DNA of 36,023 nucleotides, taken from contig JADZEO010000024.1 of NCBI GenBank assembly GCA_020850475.1, positions 1-36,023 on the forward strand. Direction: 5' to 3'. The translations under genes were made by a program, and so were the position numbers. This document shows positions 17,932-26,556 of this stretch, piece by piece. Each line of letters opens with the position of its first letter. Positions within the stretch are counted from its first letter, which is position 1. This DNA comes from Bdellovibrionales bacterium. GTDB taxonomy: Bacteria; Bdellovibrionota; Bdellovibrionia; Bdellovibrionales; UBA1609. The notes beneath the pieces were generated by a model. It was not told the origin of the DNA and searched no databases. It saw only the letters and a program-made list of their open reading frames with translations.

Positions 17932-20016
17932 CTACTTCTTCTCCTTCACATCGCCGCGAGCAAAAATGCTTGCTACGTAGTGGAGTACATCGGTCGCGGA
18001 GATCTCGTCATAGCCAAATTCCTTGATCAAGCGGGTCTTAACGATGTCGATTTTCTCCTGGGTGTCTTTATCGATCACCGAGGAAACGAGCGACGTCAGT
18101 TTGATACTGTCCTTTTGATCCTCAAATAATTTGAGCTCCAAAGCCTTATGTAAACGCTCGTTGGTTTTGTAATCAAACTTTTTACCATCCAGCGACAAGG
18201 CCCCGATGTAATTCATGATCTCACGCCTAAAGTCGTCTTTGCGTGACTCATTGATCTCGATTTTTTCTTCAATCGAGCGCATCAGCCGCTCATCCGGCTC
18301 CTCATCTTGCCCAGTGAATTGATTCTTTACCTTTTGCTTCTGGGTATAGGCTTTGAGGTTGTCGATGTAGTTTCCGCACAAGCGGCCCAGGGCGCCCTCA
18401 TCGGCACTAATGGCTCTTTGCACTTCGGCTTTAATGATCTCTTCGTACTCTTGCTTGATGACGCTCAAGAGCTCCCGATAGTCCTGCTTGATTTCTTCTG
18501 AAGAAATCAATGAGTGGTGGCGAAGACCGCCGTCGAGTTCGTTGATGATCATAAAGGGGTTTACTGAACCGCGATTCGACTGCTGCGCGCGAACCACGGC
18601 ATTGGACAGTTTATCCTGAACGTAGCGAGGGGAAATTCCATCCAGACCTTCGCGCTTGGCCTCTTTGCGCAGCTCTTTGATGTTGTCCTCGGTATAACTC
18701 GGCAGACTCTTACCATCATAAAGCTTGAGCTTTTGAATTCGGGTGAGATTCGCCTTTTTCGGCTTTTCCAAACGCGTGAGGACGGCCCACATTGCCGCCA
18801 TTTCGACGGTATGAGGCGCAATGCTCACTCCGCGCAGCTTTTGGGAGTTAAAGTCCTTCTTGTAGATGTTGATCTCGTCCTTCCACTTGGTGATATAAGG
18901 AATGTCGATCTTCACCGTGCGGTCCCGAAGTGCTTCCATAAATTCGTTGTCTTGAAGCTTGCGATACTCGGGTTCGTTCGTGTGACCAATAATCACTTCA
19001 TCAATAAAGGTCTGGGCGAACTTCTTCGGCTTCACACGATGTTCCTGGGAGGCGCCCAACAGGTCGTACAAGAACGCGACATCCAGCTTCAACACCTCGA
19101 CAAACTCAATCATTCCGCGGGTGGCAATGTTAAATTCGCCGTCGAAGTTAAAGGCTCGCGGATCTGAATCTGAACCATACTCCGCAATCTTGCGATAGTT
19201 CAAATCGCCGGTGAGCTCGGTGCTATCCTGGTTCTTTTCATCTTTGGGCTGGAATGTCCCCACGCCAATACGATCCGCTTCATTCAGGACCAGTCGGCGC
19301 ACGCGCACGTGATCCAAAACTCGCGTGAGATCACCTTTATATTTTTCCAGCAATTGGCGAAAAATGTAACGACTCGGGGGACACAACTCTCCCTCGATCT
19401 TGATCTTAAACTCCGAACGGTTGCCGCGATTGAGTTCTTCGCAAATCTTGGGCCGCAACTCTTCCGGCACCAACAACAGGGGCTCTTCATGCATGGGGCT
19501 TGCGAAAACCCTGACGCCTTTGCCGAAAATGTCTTCATGCTGTCCAGACTCATCAACCCACTCGAAGGTGTAGAGCGCTCCCTCGTCCCGCTTGGAGTAA
19601 TTTTCAATTCCCCTCTTAAGCAGACGACAAATTGTAGATTTAGAACTTCCGACCGGGCCGTGGAGGAGGATCACCCGCTTTTCAGTCCCATATCCAAGGG
19701 CGGCTGAGCGAAGGACGTTCACCAACTTCATCAGGGCGATATCTAAGCCAAAAACCGCATCACGACCACCGTTGCCTTCATCATCAAAAAATCTGTAGTG
19801 CGTAATTTGCTTTTTAACATCGACGTAGTCTTTAACACCCGCTTCGATGATCATGTCGTACATCCGCTGGAAGGCATTGCGAGTGACCTTGGGATTTTCT
19901 TTGATTACTGCGAGATAATCGTCAAACGATCCCGACCAAGTGAGATCCCGGTACTGGCCTGATTTGTAGTGACTCTTAATGAGATCGTTGATTGAAAACT
20001 TGCTATCTGTCGACAT
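17932..20016 (-). CDS. prkA: PrkA-type serine protein kinase (YeaG)
   Basis: 694 residues. The N-terminal AAA-type ATPase region has Walker [10 protein letters not shown] at 120-128 and a [11 protein letters not shown] segment. The C-terminal half carries the PrkA domain with [23 protein letters not shown] near 530-550. In E. coli the homologue is linked to sustained nitrogen starvation and stationary phase. ATG 20016 has a very strong GGAGGGGGAG just upstream, and a candidate promoter lies at 20085-20113. It heads the prkA-yeaH-spoVR operon, which sits 3-7 kb from glnB-glnA. Confidence 0.95.
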   Translation of the reverse strand: MSTDSKFSINDLIKSHYKSGQYRDLTWSGSFDDYLAVIKENPKVTRNAFQRMYDMIIEAGVKDYVDVKKQITHYRFFDDEGNGGRDAVFGLDIALMKLVNVLRSAALGYGTEKRVILLHGPVGSSKSTICRLLKRGIENYSKRDEGALYTFEWVDESGQHEDIFGKGVRVFASPMHEEPLLLVPEELRPKICEELNRGNRSEFKIKIEGELCPPSRYIFRQLLEKYKGDLTRVLDHVRVRRLVLNEADRIGVGTFQPKDEKNQDSTELTGDLNYRKIAEYGSDSDPRAFNFDGEFNIATRGMIEFVEVLKLDVAFLYDLLGASQEHRVKPKKFAQTFIDEVIIGHTNEPEYRKLQDNEFMEALRDRTVKIDIPYITKWKDEINIYKKDFNSQKLRGVSIAPHTVEMAAMWAVLTRLEKPKKANLTRIQKLKLYDGKSLPSYTEDNIKELRKEAKREGLDGISPRYVQDKLSNAVVRAQQSNRGSVNPFMIINELDGGLRHHSLISSEEIKQDYRELLSVIKQEYEEIIKAEVQRAISADEGALGRLCGNYIDNLKAYTQKQKVKNQFTGQDEEPDERLMRSIEEKIEINESRKDDFRREIMNYIGALSLDGKKFDYKTNERLHKALELKLFEDQKDSIKLTSLVSSVIDKDTQEKIDIVKTRLIKEFGYDEISATDVLHYVASIFARGDVKEKK

Positions 20017-20375
20017 TTGCTCCCCCTCCAGTGGATGAGACCGGTCGAACGGGCTGAGTTGCTACACTCTCGGCCCCTTAGATTATTATGCCGGAGCGTG
20101 GTCTAAACCTCAATGAACTCTCGAGAAATAAAAGTTCGCGTGAATCAAAAAGCCATTAACCATTAAACCCTTCGTCTGGGTCTATAGCGGCTCTATTTTG
20201 GTTACCAAATCCAAGGCAACAAGACTCACACACTCTGAACTGAGTCACTCTCGTAAGAGTGCTTTTGGCTACCCATAAGAATGGGTGATCTCAATTTGAT
20301 ATGAAGTCCCATCTCGCTAAAAGTCCAGGAGAGCGCTCACAAATTGGGGTGCCCTGAAGCAAGGGGGCCCTACTT
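20017..20375. other. Intergenic region upstream of prkA
   Basis: A 359-bp spacer without a gene. It carries the candidate prkA promoter and two adjacent perfect hairpins, CACTCT-CGTA-AGAGTG (20246-20261) and ACCCAT-AAGA-ATGGGT (20271-20286), both with 6-bp stems and 4-nt loops. The first is followed on the plus strand by CTTTT, but no plus-strand gene precedes it; on the minus strand they could lie downstream of the LolB-like gene. Confidence 0.5.
20085..20113 (-). promoter_or_regulatory. Candidate sigma70-type promoter for prkA
   Basis: On the minus strand TTGAGG (20108-20113) and CATAAT (20085-20090) are 17 bp apart, about 70 bp upstream of the prkA ATG. The -10 matches the consensus at 5 of 6 and the -35 at 4 of 6 positions. 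Confidence 0.45.
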
Positions 20376-21053
20376 CTAACGTAAACGGATAACCTGAAAA
20401 TCCTTTGGCGCGTCCAGACTAAACAGGTTCTTCTTCTGCTGAACTTGGCTCTCGTAGGTGACAAAGTTCATCTGGAGGTGGGCCTTGGGATGATCAATGT
20501 GGACGATTTTTCGGTCCATCACCCGGTCGGAGAACTTCATACTAATTTGTTCTTTTTCGCTGTGGCAGCTTGATAAGAATTCATCGGCTGACTTTTGACA
20601 TGCCCAACCATCTTGCGCGATGGGCTTGTCAAAAAGAATATTGTAAAGCAGCACGGGATCAAGCGGGATTGAAATCAACGGCTGCAGCGCGGTTGGCGTG
20701 GGCTTTCCTAAGAAAAACTTTTTTTGCTTCAGCAGAAGGTACTTCACTTCATCATCGCTCAACACCAAGCTGGCCAAATGCCCACCGATGGGAGTGGTCA
20801 CATCAAGACGAAGGCTCTCGCCCATCACGGCATTCATATCCACGTGGACAATGTAGGATTTATTTTGCCGCTTATCTTTGATTAGGACCTTGGATTGCCA
20901 GTATCCCTCTTTTTTGTCGTCATACCGAATGGGTTTGGTCTGGCAGGACCACAGGAACAAGGAGACCAATAGCAAAAGGATCAGGGCACGATTATTTCCC
21001 CGTACGGCTGGAAGCGGGAGTGCGAGTCTTGGCTTCTTCGATTTGGCGGTCAA
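20376..21053 (-). CDS. LolB-like outer-membrane lipoprotein
   Basis: About 225 residues. A signal with a basic n-region, a Leu-rich core and a WSC Cys is followed by a mature domain resembling LolB. LolB takes lipoproteins from the carrier LolA and inserts them in the outer membrane. The matching pattern is ESLRLDVTTPIGGHLASLVLSDDEVKYLLL, then PLDPVLLYNILFD. No ATG is available near the signal; TTG 21053, 6 nt after AAGGTGG, gives a complete signal peptide, while the open frame to 21104 adds residues antisense to nothing but overlapping the TPR gene. It overlaps the end of the TPR gene by 62 bp in another frame. Confidence 0.68.
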   Translation of the reverse strand: MTAKSKKPRLALPLPAVRGNNRALILLLLVSLFLWSCQTKPIRYDDKKEGYWQSKVLIKDKRQNKSYIVHVDMNAVMGESLRLDVTTPIGGHLASLVLSDDEVKYLLLKQKKFFLGKPTPTALQPLISIPLDPVLLYNILFDKPIAQDGWACQKSADEFLSSCHSEKEQISMKFSDRVMDRKIVHIDHPKAHLQMNFVTYESQVQQKKNLFSLDAPKDFQVIRLR

Positions 21054-22842
21054 TGGACACCACCTTATCGCGAAGTTTTTTAGCTTTTTGTTCGTCCGTC
21101 TCAATGTCCGCCGCCTTCATGTACATCTTACGAGCTTTTTCGACGAGCTCGTACTTATAATAAGCATCTCCGAGATGTTCTGCAATAATGCTTTCGTTCG
21201 ACTTTTCATTAAAGGCCGCCTCAAGCGTCGAAATGGCCTCGGCAACGCGGTTTTGCTTAAACAAGATCCACCCCAAAGTATCAAGAATGTATCCGTCTTT
21301 GGGCTGGAAGCTGAGGGCCTTGCGCGCCAAACTCTCGGCCTCGCCCAAGTTTTGATTCTGCTCGGCATAGGTATAGGCCAAGTAATTGAGCGCCTGAACG
21401 TGATTCTCGTCGATCTCAATGACCTTTTTCATTTTGGCAATTGTTTCGTCGGTATTGCCCAAACGATCTTGCATCGATCCCAAGAAAAACAAGAGTTGCG
21501 TATGGGTCGGAAATTTCTCGACCGCCGAGGTCAGCATTTTAACCGCTTTTGAATAGGCTTTTTTATCATCAAGTAAGGAGGCGTAAAAGGCGTAAAACTG
21601 CGGAACATCGTCTCGCTGAGCGATCGCCTGTTCCATCACCGAAATTGCTTGATCGAACTTGGCCTTTAGCTTGAGCAAGTAGGCCGCGTGGATGGTTGCG
21701 TCAGCAAAGAAACTGCTGCTCGGCGGAACCTGCTGGAAGTGACCAATGGCCTCGTCGTAGCGTTTTAGCTCTTCATACACCGCCGCCAGATAAAATCGCG
21801 AACGATCAGAATCCGGCTCAACCTCTAAGACCTTTTCAAATTTCTCTATGGCCTTCTCAAAATCCTTCATCTCGACATACAACAAGCCAAGACGAAATTT
21901 AACGCTAACATCATCGGGCTCATAACCCTCAAGATACTCCAGCTGCTTGGTTGCGGCCCGATAATTGTTGTCCTCGAGATAAACGTTGGCCAGTTGTTGC
22001 GCGACCCTGGCGTTGGGTCCGAATTTCTCTTGAAAGGACTCGAGCAATTCAACCAACTTTTTGGTTTTTTCCTGAGTTTCATACACCTTGGCGAGAGCTA
22101 AAACGGTCTCGACATCTTTGGGGTTCAGACTCAAGGCCTTGGTAAAAGACTTCTCCGCTGCCACTTGGTTTTCAGCTCCGCCTTGTTCTGAGCGAATGCG
22201 GCCAATGTAGTAATACGCCTGATATTTTTTATCGGGCGGCGAAAGCGTGGCCAGCTCTTCGAAGATCCGAATGGATTCGGCGTACTTCTTCTGTTCCGCA
22301 AGAATCGCCCCGATGTACACCCGAGCTTCTTCGTGCTTGGCTTCAAACTCCAAAATCGCTTGGTACTGCTTGAGAGCTTCTTCGTACATTTTTAAGGAAG
22401 AGTACAGCCCGCCCAATAGCAATCGCCCTTCGGTCGTCTGCGGTTCCATCTTCACTGCGAGCTCAGCATGCTCTATCGCCTCACTCATAAGACCCTGGCG
22501 CACATACTCCACGGCGAGGCGCAAACGAACGTTGACCGAGTTGGGATCGTAAATGAGTGTGAGCTTAAACTCCTCGATGGCTCGCTCGGAGTTGCCCTCT
22601 AGGCTAAAGGCTTCTCCCAAAGTGTAATGAAAGTCAGACTGGGTCTGCAAATACACTGAGTCGATGACGGGATTTTCTGTACTGCCCATGTCCGGGGGCT
22701 GAAAGGCCTCCGGTGCTGGGTTAAGGTTCGAGAGCTCAGAGTCGCGATAGCTGCCCTCTCCTCCGTGCCGCTGAAAACTTCCGCAAGAAGCCACCAATGA
22801 GGCAAGTAGGACCAGGATACCGATATTCTTTACCGTGACCAT
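20992..22842 (-). CDS. TPR-repeat outer-membrane/periplasmic lipoprotein
   Basis: 616 residues. A lipoprotein signal with lipobox LVASC (Cys20) is followed by a Pro-rich spacer and then about a dozen tetratricopeptide repeats spanning roughly 70-600 (for example ALSFQPKDGYILDTLGWILFKQNRVAEAI). TPRs are protein-binding scaffolds; periplasmic TPR lipoproteins commonly take part in envelope assembly. AAGGGTG precedes ATG 22842. The stop lies inside the LolB-like gene, so the two are probably co-expressed and may work together in envelope biogenesis (inference). Confidence 0.92.
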   Translation of the reverse strand: MVTVKNIGILVLLASLVASCGSFQRHGGEGSYRDSELSNLNPAPEAFQPPDMGSTENPVIDSVYLQTQSDFHYTLGEAFSLEGNSERAIEEFKLTLIYDPNSVNVRLRLAVEYVRQGLMSEAIEHAELAVKMEPQTTEGRLLLGGLYSSLKMYEEALKQYQAILEFEAKHEEARVYIGAILAEQKKYAESIRIFEELATLSPPDKKYQAYYYIGRIRSEQGGAENQVAAEKSFTKALSLNPKDVETVLALAKVYETQEKTKKLVELLESFQEKFGPNARVAQQLANVYLEDNNYRAATKQLEYLEGYEPDDVSVKFRLGLLYVEMKDFEKAIEKFEKVLEVEPDSDRSRFYLAAVYEELKRYDEAIGHFQQVPPSSSFFADATIHAAYLLKLKAKFDQAISVMEQAIAQRDDVPQFYAFYASLLDDKKAYSKAVKMLTSAVEKFPTHTQLLFFLGSMQDRLGNTDETIAKMKKVIEIDENHVQALNYLAYTYAEQNQNLGEAESLARKALSFQPKDGYILDTLGWILFKQNRVAEAISTLEAAFNEKSNESIIAEHLGDAYYKYELVEKARKMYMKAADIETDEQKAKKLRDKVVSIDRQIEEAKTRTPASSRTGK

Positions 22843-22974
22843 GTCACCCTTTCAAACCAACCCTCGCTCGGGTTCTTTCAATACATGTCGGTATCTTGAG
22901 AGGCGGGCTTGACGCCCAATCCTGAACGATGAGGCCCTGATGAAAGATCTAGACCAATAGACAGCACCACGAGC

Positions 22975-23469
22975 TTAATAAATGCGCTTGAAGTAGCCCA
23001 AATCATCGCCCCGAAAGACGACCTTGGGATTTCCTTGGTAAAGGCGATTCACATTCAGGCCGTCTTCGCTGTCGTTGCGGGCGTTCGGTCCGTTCGACCA
23101 AACCAGGACGTAGGCCGCATGCGGTTTTTTTATCTCAACGATTTGGAAGCGATACGCTTGACCCCAGGGATCAACGCCAATAACCCCTTCTTTACCAAGT
23201 GGGAACTGAGCGGCGAGGGATGCCATCTCGCGCTGGCCATCGCCAGTTTGGAGATCACTAGCCCGACTTTGGTCAACAAGTCCTGATTGATTCCAGCCCA
23301 TAACCTGCCCGACCAAAGCCTCGAGGTCGCGCTGTGCCTTGCGGGAGGTCGGGTCTTCCAGGCTATTCCCTACAATCCCGACGAAGATCATGGTAACGGC
23401 CGTCATTAAAGACAACACAAGCATCATGTCTTTTGTTTTAAACTCTTGATTGTTATCAGGTTTTTTCAA
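22975..23469 (-). CDS. Membrane-anchored GspG-like (pseudopilin C-domain) protein
   Basis: 164 residues. One N-terminal membrane helix (about 15-35) is followed by a helix and a C-terminal T2SSG-type domain. The pattern is DPWGQAYRFQI, then YVLVWSNGPNA and DSEDGLN, as in the calcium-binding loop of major pseudopilins. The prepilin-peptidase signature (Gly-Phe-Thr-Leu-x-Glu) is absent, so it is probably not processed like a pilin. It stands alone with no other type II secretion genes nearby. The start is uncertain: TTG 23469 gives a natural Lys-rich N-terminus; ATG 23427 or 23424 are alternatives. Confidence 0.72.
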   Translation of the reverse strand: MKKPDNNQEFKTKDMMLVLSLMTAVTMIFVGIVGNSLEDPTSRKAQRDLEALVGQVMGWNQSGLVDQSRASDLQTGDGQREMASLAAQFPLGKEGVIGVDPWGQAYRFQIVEIKKPHAAYVLVWSNGPNARNDSEDGLNVNRLYQGNPKVVFRGDDLGYFKRIY

Positions 23470-23835
23470 ACTATCGAAGCCCCTATTTTGCGCTTTGGTC
23501 GCTCATTTCGCATATCGGTATTTGGTCGTAATTTCTTGAGACAGTTCATAAAAATTAACCTTTTTGCACGGCGTCCAACTCGTGTAATAAGGGAATGGTG
23601 CGTGGCGTCTTTAGTGCTTGAATTTATTTGAGAAAGCACTTTGGGTAGGCTTGACAGGCCGTGGCGCCCAGGGCTATGTTTCCGCCCGTTGATACGGTCC
23701 GTCTTGATTACTTTGTGAGCAGTCAGCGTTGGTAGCGAAGATGGTAACAGGGACCGTAACCGGTAAGAACAACCGGGTAGGATGAAGAATCCTAGTTGAA
23801 ATGGGGACAGAAAATTTTCAGAGGGAGGCAGTCTG
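23470..23835. other. Intergenic region with phaR promoter and structured leader
   Basis: A 366-bp divergent spacer. Near phaR it holds a promoter candidate (23651-23680). The following leader of about 150 nt has an 8-bp long-range stem, TACGGTCC (23693-23700) with GGACCGTA (23751-23758), and a hairpin TAGGAT-5 nt-ATCCTA (23778-23794), then a strong ribosome binding site. I see no gene in it. Confidence 0.55.
23651..23680 (+). promoter_or_regulatory. Candidate sigma70-type promoter for phaR
   Basis: TTGACA (23651-23656) matches the -35 consensus exactly; TATGTT (23675-23680) is 18 bp downstream. It implies a long leader of about 150 nt before the GTG start. Confidence 0.45.
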
Positions 23836-24366
23836 GTGAACCAAGAAGTCATGTCTACAAAGGCAAATAACAGGACAAAAATCATCAAGCGGTACCAAAA
23901 CCGTAAACTCTACGACACTCAGCAGAGCTGTTACGTCACTTTGGACGATATCGCTAAAATGATTCGCAACAGCGAAGATGTCATGGTGATCGATAATAAG
24001 ACCAAGAACGACATCACTGCTGCAACGCTTACACAGATCATTTTTGAAGCCGAGAAAAAAGCTTCTCAATATGCTCCGCTGTTCACGTTGCGCGAAATTA
24101 TTCAAAATGGAAACGGCAGCATTTCTGCGTACCTTGCGAAGTTGGGAGCTTTCCCGAAAGACTACGCTCAACCCCAACCTGTTCCAGTTTTTTCTGAGAA
24201 GGTTGAGTTGGCAGAGCCCGCTCGTGCTTCTACTGATGATGTTAAGCAGTCACTGGAAGAGCGTGTCGCTACGGCCGCTCACGCCGCTCGCGAAGGCAGC
24301 ACTTACGGTGGTGCAAACGAAGTGACCCCCGACCTGCCCAATTCAAACAAGAGCTTGAATTCTTAA
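23836..24366 (+). CDS. phaR: PHA accumulation regulator PhaR-like DNA-binding protein
   Basis: 176 residues. The N-terminal PHB/PHA-accumulation regulator DNA-binding domain is at about 15-75: IIKRYQNRKLYDTQQSCYVTLDDIAKMI, then VIDNKTKNDITAATLTQIIFE. In PHA producers this protein senses polyhydroxyalkanoate and represses phasin genes, but PhaR-domain proteins occur widely in bacteria without obvious PHA genes. The second half is Ala/Pro/Glu/Ser-rich, probably disordered. GTG 23836 is favoured because GGGAGG is 7 nt upstream; ATG 23851 is the alternative. No phaC, phaB or phasin gene lies in the window. Confidence 0.88.
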   Translation: MNQEVMSTKANNRTKIIKRYQNRKLYDTQQSCYVTLDDIAKMIRNSEDVMVIDNKTKNDITAATLTQIIFEAEKKASQYAPLFTLREIIQNGNGSISAYLAKLGAFPKDYAQPQPVPVFSEKVELAEPARASTDDVKQSLEERVATAAHAAREGSTYGGANEVTPDLPNSNKSLNS

Positions 24367-24374
24367 TTGAGTTC

Positions 24375-24394
24375 TATCAAGTACTCGCTTGATA
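24375..24394 (+). repeat. Perfect inverted repeat upstream of the phaR terminator
   Basis: TATCAAG and CTTGATA, 7-bp arms with a 6-nt loop, start 9 nt after the phaR stop and lie just before the terminator stem. It may be an extra 3'-end hairpin protecting the mRNA. Confidence 0.5.
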
Positions 24395-24430
24395 AAGAAA
24401 GCCCGGCCGAGAGCCGGGCTTTTTGTTTTT
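24395..24430. terminator. Intrinsic terminator between convergent phaR and COG3014 gene
   Basis: AGCCCGGC (24400-24407) pairs with GCCGGGCT (24413-24420), loop of 5 nt, followed by TTTTT. The A-rich left flank gives a T-rich tail on the minus strand, so it may serve both converging genes. Confidence 0.92.
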
Positions 24431-24462
24431 AAATTCGCCTTGTTCCTAGCTCTGATTCGTTA

Positions 24463-25722
24463 CTAGCGAACTGACCGCCACGTCACAAAGGTCTTCTTTC
24501 CTGGCTTAACTTTAATTTCAATAGGCTCCATGTCCTCTCCAGAGGACGCGCCCTGGTCGCTCAGTCCTTCGGCGCGGATTTTATAGGTGCCGGCGGGAAG
24601 ATACATTCGCGCGAGCTGAAAGGTCTCGGGCAGGGTCGACCACTGGCGAGTGTCCGCTCGATCGGCCAAATTCATTCCAATCCAAGCAAGCTGACCGAGG
24701 GTTTCGTTTTTCTGGCGGATCTGATCGGCAACGACCGCCTTAGTGGCAATGCCCGCCACACGCTTGGCAACGAGGGCCGCGTACTGATCGGTGAGCGTTT
24801 TGATTGCCGTGACCTCGACCGAATAGAGAAACTCCGTTCTAACTTCGCCGGCCCCTTCAACCACTAACTTGGCTTTGTCGGTATGTGAATAGATGGGAAA
24901 AAGCTTCGGCAGACGCGGCGACTCTGGGTCTGGGCGCTTACGTGGCCCCCAACCTTGCTGGTAAATAAACACCAACTCCCCGGCCTTCTTGTCTTTCCAC
25001 TCGGGCTTGGCTTTGACTTCGGGAAACTGCTCCTGCCATTTTTTTAAATCCTCTTCGCGACCCGAGGCCGAAGCCAACCGGACCAAGTCCTCCTTAAGGG
25101 GCGCATACTGAGGAAATAGCTCATAGGCTTTTTTATAGTCGATGTAGGCATCGTCGAATTTGCGATCGGCTTCCCAAATCATCCCCGCCAAATAGTGGGC
25201 GAAGGGATTTTGTTCGTACGGTCGCTTGGCTTCGAACTTATATTGATAGAGTTTGCGGTTGAGCTTGCGAGTTTCAACCAGGGCCGAATCGTATTCGCCC
25301 ATCATCAAAAAGTTGAGCGCCAGAACCGCATTGACGATTACTTTTTCATAGTCGTCGCCCTTGTACTGAACCATTCCCTCGTTGAGTAACAGCGACCCCG
25401 CGATCCGACTCAAGCTGTGGTAGTCCTTTACCTCAGAAAGTTTGTCGGCCAGGATGAGAGCGCGGTTACTTTCAGCATAATTTCCGGCAATATGAGCGGC
25501 CATGCCGTAATCAAACAAATAAACCAGTTGATCGTCGGACTCTTTCCAGGCCTTTTCCTTATATTGGGCCAACACCTGATCGGCTTTACGATTGCGAATC
25601 AGAGTTCGGGCCTGATCCGCCTGGTGGTCGAAGGTTGCACAGCCGAGAGCCACAAGACCAAAAAATAAAATGGCGAGCGTACGGATTGCGCTCGCCGCTG
25701 ACTTCATCGAATTGATATTCAT
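24463..25722 (-). CDS. COG3014-family lipoprotein
   Basis: 419 residues. A lipoprotein signal with lipobox VALGC is followed by a helical, TPR-like N-terminal half (GNYAESNRALILADKLSEV, then NFLMMGEYDSALVETRKLN) and a C-terminal beta-rich region with TAGLPAGTYKIRAEG-like patterns (here YLPAGTYKIRAEG). In gamma-proteobacteria members of this family occur next to LpoB, and the same pairing is seen here: the LpoB-like gene ends 20 nt upstream. The role is unknown, presumably in cell-wall control. ATG 25722 is preferred over GTG 25734; ATG 25707 has no ribosome binding site. Confidence 0.82.
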   Translation of the reverse strand: MNINSMKSAASAIRTLAILFFGLVALGCATFDHQADQARTLIRNRKADQVLAQYKEKAWKESDDQLVYLFDYGMAAHIAGNYAESNRALILADKLSEVKDYHSLSRIAGSLLLNEGMVQYKGDDYEKVIVNAVLALNFLMMGEYDSALVETRKLNRKLYQYKFEAKRPYEQNPFAHYLAGMIWEADRKFDDAYIDYKKAYELFPQYAPLKEDLVRLASASGREEDLKKWQEQFPEVKAKPEWKDKKAGELVFIYQQGWGPRKRPDPESPRLPKLFPIYSHTDKAKLVVEGAGEVRTEFLYSVEVTAIKTLTDQYAALVAKRVAGIATKAVVADQIRQKNETLGQLAWIGMNLADRADTRQWSTLPETFQLARMYLPAGTYKIRAEGLSDQGASSGEDMEPIEIKVKPGKKTFVTWRSVR

Positions 25723-25742
25723 TCGAAATCTCACTCGAAAAA

Positions 25743-26345
25743 TTACGCACCAACTCGTTGTTTACGGAACTTCTTGCGAATCTGCTTGTAATCAGACCAC
25801 ACAATAATGCCGGTCTTGAGATTCGTCATGTTCAAGGTCAACTTGTAGTAAACCGTTTTGTCTTTGCCGGCCTGCTGAACGATGGCGTCGAGGCGACCGT
25901 TAATAATAAAGTCTGCACCGACTTGGCCGCCGGCACCTTTTTTGGATTCGCGCTCAACCATTCCTGAGTCCTGGTACTCGTATTCTTCTTTAATGTCCTC
26001 ACGAGCTTCTTTGTCGACAAAGGAAACTCGACCGCCGCGCCCCAACTCCACGCGGACCATGTCCATAATGCTTTGGGTGTCGATATGCTCTTCGGTTTTG
26101 TTTTGCAACTTAGTTACCATCACGATGGGCGGGCGCTTAGAACTCGTGATCGAATAGTGACCGGTTGCACTGCCGACGAGATCGCGGACAGCATTTTGCA
26201 TATCCGATTCCGACCATTGATCGTTCAACAGATTCGTGCTGTTGACGTCCTCATCATAGGAACCTTTAACAAAGGCCTTCGGGCCACAAGATGACAACAG
26301 AGCCACAGATACCAACGCTAACAAAAATCCAAAATTTTTCTTCAT
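25743..26345 (-). CDS. LpoB-like penicillin-binding protein activator lipoprotein
   Basis: 200 residues. A lipobox (LLSSC) is followed by a domain that matches LpoB: DVNSTNLLNDQWSESDMQNAVRDLV, then PPIVMVTKLQNKTEEHIDTQSI, and VGADFIINGRLDAIVQQ. In E. coli LpoB, anchored in the outer membrane, activates the peptidoglycan synthase PBP1B. ATG 26345 has GAGGAGAGG just upstream; upstream in-frame residues are not needed. The promoter candidate is at 26371-26399. It is followed by the COG3014 gene, a pairing known from other proteobacteria. Confidence 0.88.
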   Translation of the reverse strand: MKKNFGFLLALVSVALLSSCGPKAFVKGSYDEDVNSTNLLNDQWSESDMQNAVRDLVGSATGHYSITSSKRPPIVMVTKLQNKTEEHIDTQSIMDMVRVELGRGGRVSFVDKEAREDIKEEYEYQDSGMVERESKKGAGGQVGADFIINGRLDAIVQQAGKDKTVYYKLTLNMTNLKTGIIVWSDYKQIRKKFRKQRVGA

Positions 26346-26370
26346 AAACCTCTCCTCACAAAGAATTTTT

Positions 26371-26399
26371 ATTCTAAGGAGCAAAAGTCCCTTTAGCAA
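26371..26399 (-). promoter_or_regulatory. Candidate sigma70-type promoter for the LpoB-like gene
   Basis: On the minus strand TTGCTA (26394-26399) and TAGAAT (26371-26376) are 17 bp apart, ending 26 nt before the ATG. The -10 matches the consensus at 5 of 6 and the -35 at 4 of 6 positions. Confidence 0.5.
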
Positions 26400-26513
26400 G
26401 CACTCACGCCGCATCGACCAAGGGGCAGGCGCGACCCTTCGTGGTGTCCGCCTCGGACTAGCCAGAAGCCCGAAAGTTGCTTGCATTGCATCTGAGGCGG
26501 TGTGCCAGCTTGC

Positions 26514-26526
26514 AGGGAATTTCCCT
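26514..26526. promoter_or_regulatory. Operator-like palindrome upstream of short radC
   Basis: AGGGAA-T-TTCCCT, arms of 6 bp with a single central base, 31 bp before the GTG of the RadC-like gene. It has the size of a small repressor site; no regulator can be named. Confidence 0.3.
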
Positions 26527-26556
26527 CGCCTTAACCCTCTACATTAAGGGACCCTT

